A stretch of 64,000 bases of DNA from JAEUMD01 sp044222395 (GCA_044222395.1 JBGANK010000003.1:1-64000); one strand, 5' to 3'; positions 1 to 8,517 are shown, numbered from the stretch's first letter. Program-made: numbers and translations. Notes: generated by a model not told the origin, from the letters alone.

Positions 1-36
1 GGAGATGACATCAAGGCCGTGGAGGTGGTCGCATGA
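1..36 (+). CDS. 3' end of an upstream gene (partial)
   Basis: The window opens inside an open frame whose last eleven codons read GDDIKAVEVVA and end in TGA at 34-36. That TGA overlaps the ATG of the next gene (ATGA), and the Shine-Dalgarno sequence GGAGGTGG for the next gene lies inside this tail. The overlap shows an operon-like series of small same-strand genes entering from outside the window. Too little is visible to name the product. Confidence 0.55.
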   Translation, partial: GDDIKAVEVVA

Positions 37-359
37 GCGCCCCGCAAGCCCTCACCGTGACGGTGCTCACCGAGGACCAGTTTGACGAGCAGTTCCCACT
101 GGTGACTAATCACCTCGATGGAAATGCGTCCTACAACAACTGCATGTTCGAAACCTATGGGCCCGAGCTTGATTTCGTACGCGTTCAAGACCCTAACTGT
201 ATCTGGACGCTGATGACCGATGACAACGGCCTACTGTGCATTGCGAGCGGGTACCATTTTGTCAACCGGCTCGGGTACCTCATCAGCACAGTCTCGGTCG
301 AAGATGGGCAGGACTACTTCGTCCCCCTTGAAGAAGCCGACGAGGAGGTGGACGCATGA
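33..359 (+). CDS. small acidic hypothetical protein, phage/island type
   Basis: A 108-residue, strongly acidic protein with no signal peptide or membrane segment. It starts with an ATG preceded by GGAGGTGG at good spacing, and its stop overlaps the next ATG (ATGA at 356-359). The C-terminal third (GYHFVNRLGYLISTVSVEDG) is the most structured-looking part. I do not recognise the family; short proteins of this kind are common in prophages and integrative elements, which fits the overlapping gene order and the methyltransferase that follows. The gene is real by start signal and context; its function is unknown. Confidence 0.7.
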   Translation: MSAPQALTVTVLTEDQFDEQFPLVTNHLDGNASYNNCMFETYGPELDFVRVQDPNCIWTLMTDDNGLLCIASGYHFVNRLGYLISTVSVEDGQDYFVPLEEADEEVDA

Positions 360-1018
360 GCGCTATCCGTCTCCTCCATCCCCGTGAGATCGCGCTACGT
401 CGCGTCGGCAGCCCGACCACCCGTGCGTTCCGCATGGGACCGCAGATTGCGCCTCACCGGGCTGCTTACGAGTTCTACCCGACGCCACCTGAGGCGACCC
501 GCGCACTTCTCTCCGTTGAATCCTTCGACGGCCCCATCTGGGAGCCGGCCTGCGGGCAGGGGCATATCAGCAAGGTGCTCGTTGATGCTGGATACGAGAT
601 CGTCTCAACCGACCTCGTGGCTTACGGCTACGGCGAAGCGAATCGCGACTTCCTCGCCGAAACCCGACCGCTGGCCAAGCACATCGTCACCAACCCGCCG
701 TATGGCAGGGGCTTGGCTGATGCGTTCGCGAAACATGCGCTGAACCTCACGCGCGAAACCGGCGGCACCGTGGCAATGCTGATGAACCTGACTGGCCTCT
801 GCCACCCGCTGCGCCACGACTTCTACGTCAGCCAACCACCGGCCGTGATCTACGCACTCGACGAGTGCACCTGCTGGCCCTACGGCGACCCGTCGCGCGC
901 GACGACGAGCATCGCAAAGCAGCGCTACTGCTGGGTCGTGTGGAAGCATGGGCATAACGGGCCAACGCACTTCCAGTGGCTCACTACCAAATACTATGGG
1001 AAGCGGCGGCGACGCTGA
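356..1018 (+). CDS. class I SAM-dependent DNA methyltransferase (adenine-type, phage-like)
   Basis: A 220-residue protein with the two landmarks of N6-adenine/N4-cytosine DNA methyltransferases: a SAM-binding motif I (WEPACGQGHISKVL, about residues 62-75) and a catalytic NPPYG motif (about residues 113-117). There is no obvious target-recognition domain, so specificity cannot be read, and the C-terminus is very basic (GKRRRR). The start has GGAGGTGG upstream and overlaps the previous stop, so the two are translationally coupled. No restriction endonuclease is adjacent. An orphan prophage or island methyltransferase, possibly used for anti-restriction or self-marking, is the best reading. The methyltransferase fold is well supported; the substrate is inferred. 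Confidence 0.8.
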   Translation: MSAIRLLHPREIALRRVGSPTTRAFRMGPQIAPHRAAYEFYPTPPEATRALLSVESFDGPIWEPACGQGHISKVLVDAGYEIVSTDLVAYGYGEANRDFLAETRPLAKHIVTNPPYGRGLADAFAKHALNLTRETGGTVAMLMNLTGLCHPLRHDFYVSQPPAVIYALDECTCWPYGDPSRATTSIAKQRYCWVVWKHGHNGPTHFQWLTTKYYGKRRRR

Positions 1019-1204
1019 CCGCTGTCGGGAATCTGCTGCGAGTCAAGATTGACGGGTGTCACTGTTCCGATAGTATGATGGCGCTGTCGTGTGCGGAATC
1101 TTGGGTGACCAGATACGGAACCGCTTTGATGGCCACATTCGCTATGGTGAAAATGTGACTGCGGTTGGGCACACGCCCTCATCCAAGTGGATGCTGCGAA
1201 GTTC

Positions 1205-1226
1205 CCGCCGCCCGCAAGGGCGGCGG
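1205..1226 (-). terminator. GC-rich hairpin after the TIR-FGE gene
   Basis: A perfect 9-bp inverted repeat CCGCCGCCC-GCAA-GGGCGGCGG with a tetraloop lies five bases past the stop codon of the minus-strand gene ending at 1231. There is no T run on the minus strand after it, so it may only stabilise the 3' end or act as a Rho-assisted stop. It also separates the convergent genes on either side. Confidence 0.45.
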
Positions 1227-1230
1227 ATGA

Positions 1231-2493
1231 CTATTCAAGTGACAGGTCTCTGACGACGCGGAAACCAACATTAGGCTGGCGGTGTCGTGGATGCCTGTGA
1301 CCTCGTTGAGCTGATCGAAGGTGCTGCGGCAAGGATTTGTAGCTTCCGCCTCTCACGACGCGATGCAACCGGTTCTCGCCCGGCCCGACATCCTCCCATG
1401 CGGTGCCGTCAATGGGTTTGTCTCCAGAATAATCTGTATGCCAGTGGTCTTGTGTCCACTCCCAGACGTTCCCATGCATGCCAGCAACATTGAAATTGTT
1501 CAGGGCGCAGGCAGTTACGTTAGCTGGGTGCAGCTCAGTGCGGCTGAGTAGCTTGTTAGAAGGCTTGCTATCTAGGTAGACGCCACGTGCATCATATCTG
1601 GCCGATCGCAAACTAAGTTCAGGGATTGCAAACGGGCCCTTTGTGCGTGCGCGGCATACATATTCCCATTCTGCTTCTGTGGGCAGCCGGTATCTTTGAC
1701 CCGTCGCGACTGAAAGCCACTCAATGTACGTTATCGCATCGAGCCAGCTCACTCCAGTGACAGGAGTATCGTCATCGGACCCCATATTCTTTGGGGCGTG
1801 TTTGATGGCATCACTGCGAGATCGCGCGCGATTCCACTCCGCGAGCGTCACGGGATATTTGCCTATCGCAAACGGTCTTTGCACACGGACGAGGTGTTGA
1901 GGGCGTTCGGATGGCTCAGCGTCTCGCTCGCCGTCCGCACCATCGGGAGCGCCCATGTAGAATTGTCCCGGAGGAATAACCACCAGACGCGGGCCATCGT
2001 GGTCCTTAAATGTCTTAAAAGGACGAACCTCTTCTGTCCGGAATTTGCCATCCTTGCCTGTGATCTGAACCTTGAAAGTCTGATGCCGTTCGCGCTCATT
2101 GCGAGCATCGATTACTTCCTTGATGCCGTCGATGAGCTTCCTAAAGTCGTCGTGATCCGACTTGGAATTCCATTTGGTTATGTCTTTGTACTGAAGTGCG
2201 CGAAACTCATCTGGCACCTGCTCGCATCGGTACTTCAACGGAACATACTTGCGCAGATGTATTGCTCGTTTAGCTTCCTTTTGGACCCACTCACTGTTGG
2301 TAGAATCTGGCGTCCAAAGAACTACCACTACCTTGGCGTTGTTTAGCGCCGTCATAATCTCATCTTTGTATGGCTCACCTAGAACGATGCGTTGATCCCA
2401 CCAGAGCTTGAATCCCACCGCTTCCAGCCGGTCGTGAAGGATGCCCGCGATCAAGTAGTCGTAGCTTGAGTAGCTGATGAAGATATCGGTCAT
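1231..2493 (-). CDS. TIR domain fused to an FGE-sulfatase (SUMF1-like) domain
   Basis: A 420-residue two-domain protein. Residues 1-130 form a TIR domain: it opens MTDIFISYSSYD, has the loop LGEPYKDEI, and carries W69 and E73 in SEWVQKEA, where the NADase catalytic glutamate is expected. Residues about 165-418 are an FGE-sulfatase/C-type-lectin-like domain (IPPGQFYMG, RLPTEAEWEY, GNVWEWTQD, RVVRGGSY, GFRVVRD). The cysteine pair of true formylglycine-generating enzymes is absent after RGGSY, so this domain is probably a binding or sensing module. Codon usage looks less GC-rich than the chromosome. It lies antisense to the phage-like genes, beside tRNA-Arg. An NAD-depleting defence protein is plausible but inferred. 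Confidence 0.85.
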   Translation of the reverse strand: MTDIFISYSSYDYLIAGILHDRLEAVGFKLWWDQRIVLGEPYKDEIMTALNNAKVVVVLWTPDSTNSEWVQKEAKRAIHLRKYVPLKYRCEQVPDEFRALQYKDITKWNSKSDHDDFRKLIDGIKEVIDARNERERHQTFKVQITGKDGKFRTEEVRPFKTFKDHDGPRLVVIPPGQFYMGAPDGADGERDAEPSERPQHLVRVQRPFAIGKYPVTLAEWNRARSRSDAIKHAPKNMGSDDDTPVTGVSWLDAITYIEWLSVATGQRYRLPTEAEWEYVCRARTKGPFAIPELSLRSARYDARGVYLDSKPSNKLLSRTELHPANVTACALNNFNVAGMHGNVWEWTQDHWHTDYSGDKPIDGTAWEDVGPGENRLHRVVRGGSYKSLPQHLRSAQRGHRHPRHRQPNVGFRVVRDLSLE

Positions 2494-2826
2494 CGATAAG
2501 GCTGTCCCCCATCATCGGGCTGCTCTTGCAGATCAGCTTTGCTCCAAAATCATTGCCGCCCGTCAATACCCGTAGGCACCGTCAAGCCAGTGCAAGGATA
2601 TGCTTCAATAGGGGTAACGACTACAGTGTTACGTCTCGATCGTCGGGACGCACGGGCATCGTGGAGCGACGTAATTGCGCTAGCTCAGCACGCCTCCTCA
2701 TGGCGTTTGAACTCTAGCACACGAGACCCACAAACCGCGTCCCACGCGGAGGGCCTGAGTGTGTGCTACATGTGCGCTAGGCCATTTTCTGGCCTCGGAG
2801 ATATTCTGATAAGTTACTGATTTCAT
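2494..2826. other. island-edge intergenic stretch
   Basis: No convincing gene. Short open frames here lack start signals and family resemblance. Near the tRNA end there is a small inverted repeat AGGCCA-TTTTC-TGGCCT at 2779-2795 without a T run. The segment probably contains the promoter of the TIR-FGE gene and the element-side flank of the tRNA attachment site. Confidence 0.5.
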
Positions 2827-2903
2827 TGGCGCGCCCGAAAGGATTCGAACCTCTGACCCCCAGATTCGTAGTCTGGTGCTCTATCCAGCTGAGCTACGGG
2901 CGC
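2827..2903 (-). tRNA. tRNA-Arg (anticodon ACG)
   Basis: Read on the minus strand, a 77-nt cloverleaf begins GCGCCCGTAGCTCAGCTGGA, with a 7-bp acceptor stem GCGCCCG/CGGGCGC. The anticodon arm is CCAGA-CTACGAA-TCTGG, giving anticodon ACG, and the T arm contains GGTTCGAATCC. The 3' CCA is encoded (2827-2829). ACG, edited to ICG, reads CGU/CGC/CGA arginine codons. The accessory genes at 1-2826 abut its 3' end, the usual side for integrase-mediated insertion. Confidence 0.96.
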
Positions 2904-3331
2904 TTGCCGGGCGTTGCGGCCGATCTCTAGCGACTCTCTAGCGATCAGGACGCAAGCACCTGCCGGGCAGCCAGCGGCCGCCCGTTTGGAGGCGACACGT
3001 CTAACCGCTCCGCCCGCCAAGCGCAAGGGGTTTGGGCCGCCAGGCCGCCGGCCTCCAAGATACATGCACGATTTACCGCGAAGGCAATTCAAGCCGCCGT
3101 CCAAAGTCGGCGTTCAGGGTTGAGAATTGGCTCGGCGATACACGTGCAACTGACCTCGCGCCTGATGGGCCCAAGGGGTGGTGGAACGATGGAGGATCCT
3201 CCGATCGGACGCTCGATCCGGCATTGAAGCGCGGGAGCGCGCCGCGGCGGACCGGACTGAGGCGACTTGATGGTCTGTGATGCGTCCATGGAGCCGACAC
3301 GCCGTCGCAACGACTGCGGCTCCGCTAACAC
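2904..3331. other. non-coding stretch between tRNA-Arg and histidine kinase gene
   Basis: About 430 bases with overlapping open frames on both strands, none with a credible ribosome binding site, domain or amino-acid composition. It must hold the tRNA-Arg promoter (next to 2904, reading leftward). Otherwise nothing was recognised. Confidence 0.5.
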
Positions 3332-4864
3332 TCATGCCACGGCGGAGCGATCCGGCCATTCGATGAGGAAGGCCGCGCCTTCGACCGGATCGAGGAGGCG
3401 CAGCTTGCCGCCATGGGCCGCGACCAGCTCTGCGGCGATGGCCAGGCCGAGGCCGGTGCCGCCCTTGCGAGTGCCGCCCTGGAAGGCGCGGAACAGGTTC
3501 TCTCTGGCACGCGCCGGCACGCCCGGACCATTGTCGCGCACCTCGATCGAGACCCGCCTGCCATCGCGCCAGCCGCGCACGGTGACGCGACCCAGTCCGG
3601 CGCGGTCGCCTGCGTCCTGCCCCTCGATGGCCTGAAGAGCATTGCGCACCACATTGCTCAAGACCCGGAACAGGTGCTCGCGGTCGGCATCGATGCGTAA
3701 CGTGTCGTCCATATCGACGATCAGGTCGATCGCACCCTCGCGCGGGAGCCCCAGTCCGTCAGCGACCTCGTCCACCATCGGACGCAATGGCATCAGCTCG
3801 CGGCGGGGTGCGGCTTCCTCGGCGCGGCCGAACTTCAGCGAGTCGTTGCAGAAGTTGATGGCGCGATCGAGCGAGGCAATGAGCTTGGGCGCGAAGCGCT
3901 GCACGGTCGGATCGGGGATGGCGGTGAGGCGGTCGGAGATCAGCTGGGCGTTGGCCAGCATGTTGCGCAGGTCGTGATTGACCTTGGACACCGCGAGGCC
4001 GAGCTGCGCCAGTCGGTTCTTCTGCAGGAAGAGCTGGGAGAGCTCGCGCTGCATGCGGGCCAGCTCGCGCTCGGCAACGCCAATCTCATCGGCGCGGGTG
4101 GACGGCGAAATGATACGCTCGGGATCCTCCGGGTTCTCCGAGAAGCGCACCATGTTGCGCGTGATGCGCATCATCGGCTGCACTAATAGATATGACAGAG
4201 CCAGATAGACGAGCGCGGCCGTGATCAAGGAGATCATGATCGACAGGCCTAGAATGTTGAGGCCATAGCGGACCATCACCCGCTTCAACGGCAATTCCGG
4301 GATGACGATCTCGATGAAGTCCTCCGGGTCGTCGCCGACCGGGCCGATGGCGCGGATGGTGCGCGTGTCGCCATGAATGAACGTCGACAGCGCATCGCGG
4401 ATGAGCCCAAGACGCGCGAGAATGCTGCCGATGAAGCCTTCGTTCTTCGGACGCAGGTCGTAGTGGGCATCGACCGTCATCGGTTCGCCTGCCGACAGCA
4501 CGACGCGGCGGCGACCATCGCGACGGACCGCAACCGCTTTCACCTGCGCGGTACGCAAGAGCTCGGCGCGAACCTTGAATGGAACGTCGCCACCCGGCAC
4601 GGCTTCGGCAGCAAGCGAGGCCACTTGCGCGGCGGTCAGCCGGTCGCTCAACCAGGCAACGCGATAGTTGGCGACGGAGGGCACGAAGATCAGCACCTCC
4701 GCCAGCATGACGAAGCCCGCGGTCAGGAGCAGCAGCTTTGCCGGCAGCCCGAGCGACAGCCAATGCCGGCGCGAGGCCTCGACGACGCGCGCCATGGAGC
4801 GGCGCGCCCGCGAGGTCGCGCCGGGCGGCTCCTTCAATTGCGCGTCATGAGCCTTCTGGTCCAA
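3332..4864 (-). CDS. membrane sensor histidine kinase (orphan)
   Basis: 510 residues. The order is: a short cytoplasmic N-terminus, TM1 at about 39-62, a periplasmic sensor region to about 198, TM2 at about 202-228, a HAMP-like linker, then a dimerisation helix with the phospho-acceptor in SKVNHDLRN (H297). The ATPase domain has an N box (NVVRNALQAI), DNGPGVP and GGTGLGLAIA. The N-terminal tail is basic. No response regulator lies beside it, so the partner must be encoded elsewhere. The signal is unknown. The periplasmic region has no recognised domain name from inspection alone. Confidence 0.88.
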   Translation of the reverse strand: MDQKAHDAQLKEPPGATSRARRSMARVVEASRRHWLSLGLPAKLLLLTAGFVMLAEVLIFVPSVANYRVAWLSDRLTAAQVASLAAEAVPGGDVPFKVRAELLRTAQVKAVAVRRDGRRRVVLSAGEPMTVDAHYDLRPKNEGFIGSILARLGLIRDALSTFIHGDTRTIRAIGPVGDDPEDFIEIVIPELPLKRVMVRYGLNILGLSIMISLITAALVYLALSYLLVQPMMRITRNMVRFSENPEDPERIISPSTRADEIGVAERELARMQRELSQLFLQKNRLAQLGLAVSKVNHDLRNMLANAQLISDRLTAIPDPTVQRFAPKLIASLDRAINFCNDSLKFGRAEEAAPRRELMPLRPMVDEVADGLGLPREGAIDLIVDMDDTLRIDADREHLFRVLSNVVRNALQAIEGQDAGDRAGLGRVTVRGWRDGRRVSIEVRDNGPGVPARARENLFRAFQGGTRKGGTGLGLAIAAELVAAHGGKLRLLDPVEGAAFLIEWPDRSAVA

Positions 4865-4898
4865 ACGGGGCCTCTTCCTAAGGATCGGCCCCGCATCA

Positions 4899-6335
4899 TT
4901 ATCCCAGTTTGGCGAGGAAGCCGATCACCTTGCGCACCAGAGGATTACCAGGAGCTGATGCAAAGTATTTGATTGCCGCCCGCTTGTTTACCTCCGACAG
5001 CGTTGGATAGGGCGAGACGAAGCCGGTCATCGCCTTAATCTTCAGCTTCTGGGAAATGGCGAGCGACCACATCTGAATCAACTCCCCGGCGTGCGCGCCG
5101 ACGATGGTGGCGCCGAGTATGCGGCCGCCCCTGCCGACCACGACCTTGACGTGGCCGCGGGTCACCCGCTCGGCCTGGGCGCGATCGTTCTCGTGATAGG
5201 GCCAGCGCAGCACGTTGACCTTGCCGTGGCTGGCGCGCGCCTGATCCTCGGTCATGCCGACGTGGGCGAGCTCGGGATCGGTGAAGGTGACCCAGGGGAT
5301 CTGCGTGGTGTCGACCCTTGCCGGCAGGCGGAACAATGCGCGGCGGATGACGATGCCGGCGTGATAGTTGGCGACGTGGGTGAACTGCAAGCCGCCGGTG
5401 ACGTCGCCAATGGCGAACACTCTCGAGTTCGAGGTGACGAGACCGGGCGAAACGGTGATGCCCGTTCGATCATGCCTGATGCCGGCGGCCTCCAGTCGAA
5501 GTTCGGAGAGGTTGGGGCGGCGGCCGGTGGCGACCAGGATGTGGGTGCCTTGGATCGTCTCGGCGGTTTGCCCTTCGCCGACGGTGACGCGAACATCGCC
5601 GAGGCTTCCCTCTGCGCGAGTGACGAGCGCGCCTTCGCGGATGTCGATGCCCTCGCGGCGCAGGTGATCGAGGACGATCGCCGACATTTCCGGATCGTCC
5701 TTGCCGAGCGCCTTCTGACCTTCGAGCACAGTCACCTCGGCACCCAGACGCCGATGCGCCTGTGCCAGCTCCATGCCGATCGGTCCACCGCCGATGACGA
5801 TGAGATGGCCGATCGGCTGCTGATTGTCGAAGATCGTTTCGTTGGTGAAATGGGGCGTGTCGGAGAGGCCGGGGATCGGCGGCACCAGCGGGGAGGAACC
5901 GGTCGCGATGATGATGCGGCGCGCGGTGATGCGGTGCTCGCCGGCGGCGACGGTTTGCTTGTCGACAAAGCGGGCGGTGGCCTGGATGACTTTCACACCC
6001 ATTCCCTGGAACCGCTCGACGCTGTCGTTGGGGGCGATGGCGGCGATGACGCCCTTGACGTGATCGTGGACCGCCCTGGCGTCGATCTCCGGCTCGACGG
6101 GCCTGATGCCGAATGCCGCGGATGAGCGCATGGCGTGCGCGCGATGGCCGGCTGCGATCAGCGCCTTCGAAGGAACGCAGCCGTAGTTGAGGCAATCGCC
6201 GCCCATCTTGCCCTTCTCGATCAGAACGACACGCTGGCCGAAGGCGACGGCGGCAGCCGCAACCGACAATCCACCCGAGCCGGCGCCGATCACGCACAGA
6301 TCAAACGTCAGCGGTGCGTCTTCAGGCAGTGCCAT
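4899..6335 (-). CDS. FAD-dependent pyridine nucleotide-disulfide oxidoreductase, Lpd/MerA-like, atypical
   Basis: 478 residues with the class I disulfide oxidoreductase layout: an N-terminal FAD dinucleotide fold (VIGAGSGGLSVA), the redox-active pair in GGDCLNYGCVPSK, a second NAD(P)-binding fold (VIGGGPIGMELA), the FAD-contact motif VFAIGDV, and the dimerisation domain. In dihydrolipoamide dehydrogenases the C-terminus carries a catalytic His in HPT-x2-E; here the motif reads YPTLSE, so that His is Tyr. The start overlaps the end of the VTT membrane-protein gene by 14 bases, indicating coupling. It is probably a membrane-linked thiol or quinone reductase, not the pyruvate dehydrogenase E3. 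The substrate is unknown. Confidence 0.85.
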   Translation of the reverse strand: MALPEDAPLTFDLCVIGAGSGGLSVAAAAVAFGQRVVLIEKGKMGGDCLNYGCVPSKALIAAGHRAHAMRSSAAFGIRPVEPEIDARAVHDHVKGVIAAIAPNDSVERFQGMGVKVIQATARFVDKQTVAAGEHRITARRIIIATGSSPLVPPIPGLSDTPHFTNETIFDNQQPIGHLIVIGGGPIGMELAQAHRRLGAEVTVLEGQKALGKDDPEMSAIVLDHLRREGIDIREGALVTRAEGSLGDVRVTVGEGQTAETIQGTHILVATGRRPNLSELRLEAAGIRHDRTGITVSPGLVTSNSRVFAIGDVTGGLQFTHVANYHAGIVIRRALFRLPARVDTTQIPWVTFTDPELAHVGMTEDQARASHGKVNVLRWPYHENDRAQAERVTRGHVKVVVGRGGRILGATIVGAHAGELIQMWSLAISQKLKIKAMTGFVSPYPTLSEVNKRAAIKYFASAPGNPLVRKVIGFLAKLG

Positions 6336-7140
6336 TGCGGTTGCTCCACTTCTTGAGCGCCACGGGGATCAGCGCGACGACGCCCAGCAGCGCAAAGGCA
6401 GCGAGCAATTCGGGCGTGACAAGGGCCTTGGTATCGATCGCATACGCGCAGGCTCGATCGACGTTGCTAGCATGAGCGGCGAGGCATGCGTTGTAGATGG
6501 CATTCTGGCTTTCGACCGCGCTGCCGAGGCCAGAGCCCAGCACGGAGAATGCCGTCGTGCCGGGAATGATGCCGAAGAACGTGCCCAATACGTACGTGCG
6601 CAGGGGCACGCCGAGCAGCGCGGGAGCGAGGTTGACGACGAAGAACGGAAAGGCCGGCACGAGACGCAGAAACAACAGATAGCTCAACGCATTTTCGCGG
6701 AAGCCGTCGCGCAGCTTGCCGAGCCAGGGACCAGCGCGGGCCGCCAGCGCCTCGCCGAACGAGCTCTTGGCAATGAGAAAGAGGATGGTCGCGCCGATGG
6801 TGGCACCGAAGACCGTTGCGATCGCGGCGGTGAGCCAGCCGAACAGCAGGCCACCCGAAAGCGTCATCACCAGACCGCCGGGGAGCGAGAGCGCGACGAC
6901 CACGATATAGAGCGCAACGTAGGCCAACAGCGCGACAACAAGATGCTGCGCAATGAAGCCCTTCAGCGCCTCGTAGTTCAGACCGATGGTCTTGAAGCTC
7001 AGGTATTGGTGCCAGCCCATGGCGAAGGCGAGCGCCATCAAACCGGCGAGCACGCCGAGCGGGGCCCAGCGCCGAATGGTTGTTTGCGACGCGGCACGCG
7101 CAGGCATGGCGGTGATGGCGTCATCGGGCTCGTCTGACAT
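6322..7140 (-). CDS. TVP38/TMEM64 (VTT/DedA-like) membrane protein
   Basis: 272 residues from the ATG at 7140, which has AGGA seven bases upstream; an in-frame ATG at 7188 has poorer spacing. After a short hydrophilic N-terminus come about six hydrophobic segments. The VTT signature region SLPGGLVMTLSGGLLFG and the FLRLVPAFPFFVVN / FGIIPGTTAFSVLGSGLG block are clear. VTT-domain proteins are lipid scramblases or putative transporters of the inner membrane. It sits between the DUF547 gene (85 bases upstream) and the flavoprotein gene (overlapping downstream). The long open frame continuing upstream to 7539 overlaps DUF547 and is not coding there. Confidence 0.85.
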   Translation of the reverse strand: MSDEPDDAITAMPARAASQTTIRRWAPLGVLAGLMALAFAMGWHQYLSFKTIGLNYEALKGFIAQHLVVALLAYVALYIVVVALSLPGGLVMTLSGGLLFGWLTAAIATVFGATIGATILFLIAKSSFGEALAARAGPWLGKLRDGFRENALSYLLFLRLVPAFPFFVVNLAPALLGVPLRTYVLGTFFGIIPGTTAFSVLGSGLGSAVESQNAIYNACLAAHASNVDRACAYAIDTKALVTPELLAAFALLGVVALIPVALKKWSNRNGTA

Positions 7141-7225
7141 GGCCGTATCCTGTTTGAGGTCCGCGCTGGCGGCAAGCGCGCTCTTCATCAGCGTATTCTC
7201 GAGGCCTTCCTTGCCGTCGCGCGTA

Positions 7226-8161
7226 TCAAGGAGCGACGTCGTTGAGGCGCCAGTCGTAATCGAAGGCGTCGATCGTCGTCTTGTCGGCAAGGGCCGCGTG
7301 GAGTTCGGGGCTGGCGTAGCGGCGCACGTGATCGAGAACACCAGCTGCAGTGCCGCCGAAATCCGACTGGAACCAGTTGTAGATGGAGGAGGCCGTGACC
7401 TTGCCGTCCTCGACCTTGATTCCGCGCGCGTGGTTGATGAAGTTGCGCGCAGCGGCTTCAAGACTTGCATCGACGTTGGCACCCGTGAACGCCGAGAACT
7501 GCAGGTTTGGACACCCGTAGGACGCGCAATTGACCGCATAGTGGATGCGCGGGTCCTGGAAGACAGGCCGCAGGATATTGTGCTCGATGTGATCGAGGCT
7601 GAGGTTCATGCCTTCGACGCGAACCACCTCGGCCTTCCAGGGACCGCCGGCTCCGACACTGCGCCGCAGAAAGCCGACGAGGCTCGACTCGATTGAGATG
7701 TCGCGGATCGACTGCACCGGATAGTGGTCGAGAACGATGTCGATGGTCTTGGAGTTGTAGAGATTGATCCAGAAGGCCAGCTGTTCGGGGCGATTGAGCT
7801 TCGATACGGGCGTGCCTTCGAGCGTCTTGACGTAGGCCTTCAGCTTAGCGTGGTCGGACTGCTTGAAGCCCTTGTAGTCGACCCGGTTGACGCCATCGTC
7901 TCCCGGCTTGACGTGGGCCTTGAGCAGACGATCCCAGCTGCTGTGGTCGACGGTCAGGGTGGAGTCCTTGTTGTAGGCCGAGAAGGTTGCCGCGATCTCG
8001 TCCGCCACGGCAACTCTTGGCGGGAGGAAACCGGCAAACCCGAAGCCCGCCAGCAGCGAAAAGACGGCTGACGCCAACGCCGAGCGCATGGACGCGCCGC
8101 GGTGGCGCCCCTTGGGCTGGCGGCAGGCGCCGCCGTTCAAGATGTGTGGGATCGCGCTCAT
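7226..8161 (-). CDS. DUF547 domain protein, exported
   Basis: 311 residues from the ATG at 8161, chosen because GAGGAAGG lies seven bases upstream. A hydrophobic segment starting MRSALASAVFSLLAGFGFAG about 24 residues in, followed by AVADE, looks like a signal peptide with a long N-region. The mature part carries the DUF547 landmarks: LAFWINLYNSKTI, a HIEHNILRP box, HYAVNCASYGCPNL, and the C-terminal FDYDWRLND. Conserved Cys and His in that third box suggest a catalytic or metal site, but no activity is established. It is the first gene of the DUF547-VTT-oxidoreductase operon. Confidence 0.83.
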   Translation of the reverse strand: MSAIPHILNGGACRQPKGRHRGASMRSALASAVFSLLAGFGFAGFLPPRVAVADEIAATFSAYNKDSTLTVDHSSWDRLLKAHVKPGDDGVNRVDYKGFKQSDHAKLKAYVKTLEGTPVSKLNRPEQLAFWINLYNSKTIDIVLDHYPVQSIRDISIESSLVGFLRRSVGAGGPWKAEVVRVEGMNLSLDHIEHNILRPVFQDPRIHYAVNCASYGCPNLQFSAFTGANVDASLEAAARNFINHARGIKVEDGKVTASSIYNWFQSDFGGTAAGVLDHVRRYASPELHAALADKTTIDAFDYDWRLNDVAP

Positions 8162-8488
8162 GTCTCTGCCTTCCTCGGGGCTATTCTTGGTAAATACTTT
8201 GCTAAACTTGAACTTACTTGCCGCCAGCTCGACACATGTAAAATGAACCAGAATTCTTTCCAAGAAAACGGGGTCTCAAGCGCCTGTGACTGCTTGCTGC
8301 AAGATGTGAAGCCGTGTGAAAACCACGCCCCTTCTACGTGATCTTGTCCGTGATCGTTTCGTGATAAGGATCTCATCTGGAGCAGGGAGATCAGCCGAAC
8401 CTGTCTGAGCGAAACCCGAGCCATGCCCGGCACAGGCTGCCTGCTGCGGCCAACAGCGGAAACCCGCAATACCGCACGGCCCGGTCGA

Positions 8489-8517
8489 TTGACTTCGAAT
8501 CCCCTCGCCCCTATAAG
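8489..8517 (+). promoter_or_regulatory. likely sigma-70 promoter of rpmH-rnpA-yidC
   Basis: TTGACT at 8489-8494 and TATAAG at 8512-8517 are separated by exactly 17 bases, a near-consensus vegetative promoter. It lies about 130 bases upstream of the rpmH start, on the right strand for the rpmH-rnpA-yidC-engB block. Confidence 0.65.

Noticed and set aside
1092..1253. Short plus-strand GTG frame of about 53 codons after the methyltransferase
   Set aside because: No ribosome site; it runs through the terminator-like hairpin and into the end of the TIR-FGE gene.
2823..3104. 93-residue minus-strand frame ending in PVAQLDRAPDYESGGQRFES
   Set aside because: It is a translation of the tRNA-Arg gene; this peptide is a well-known artefact of tRNA sequences.
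5091..6125. Long plus-strand frame opposite the oxidoreductase gene
   Set aside because: Antisense shadow of a GC-rich gene; no start signal or domain. The same applies to long antisense frames over yidC (9766-11118), argB (14321-15337), ctpA (40772-42982), F1 genes and the PilZ coiled-coil gene.
7141..7539. Upstream extension of the VTT gene frame
   Set aside because: It overlaps the DUF547 coding region on the same strand in another frame, has Ser/Arg/Pro-rich non-coding composition, and a good ribosome site precedes the ATG at 7140.
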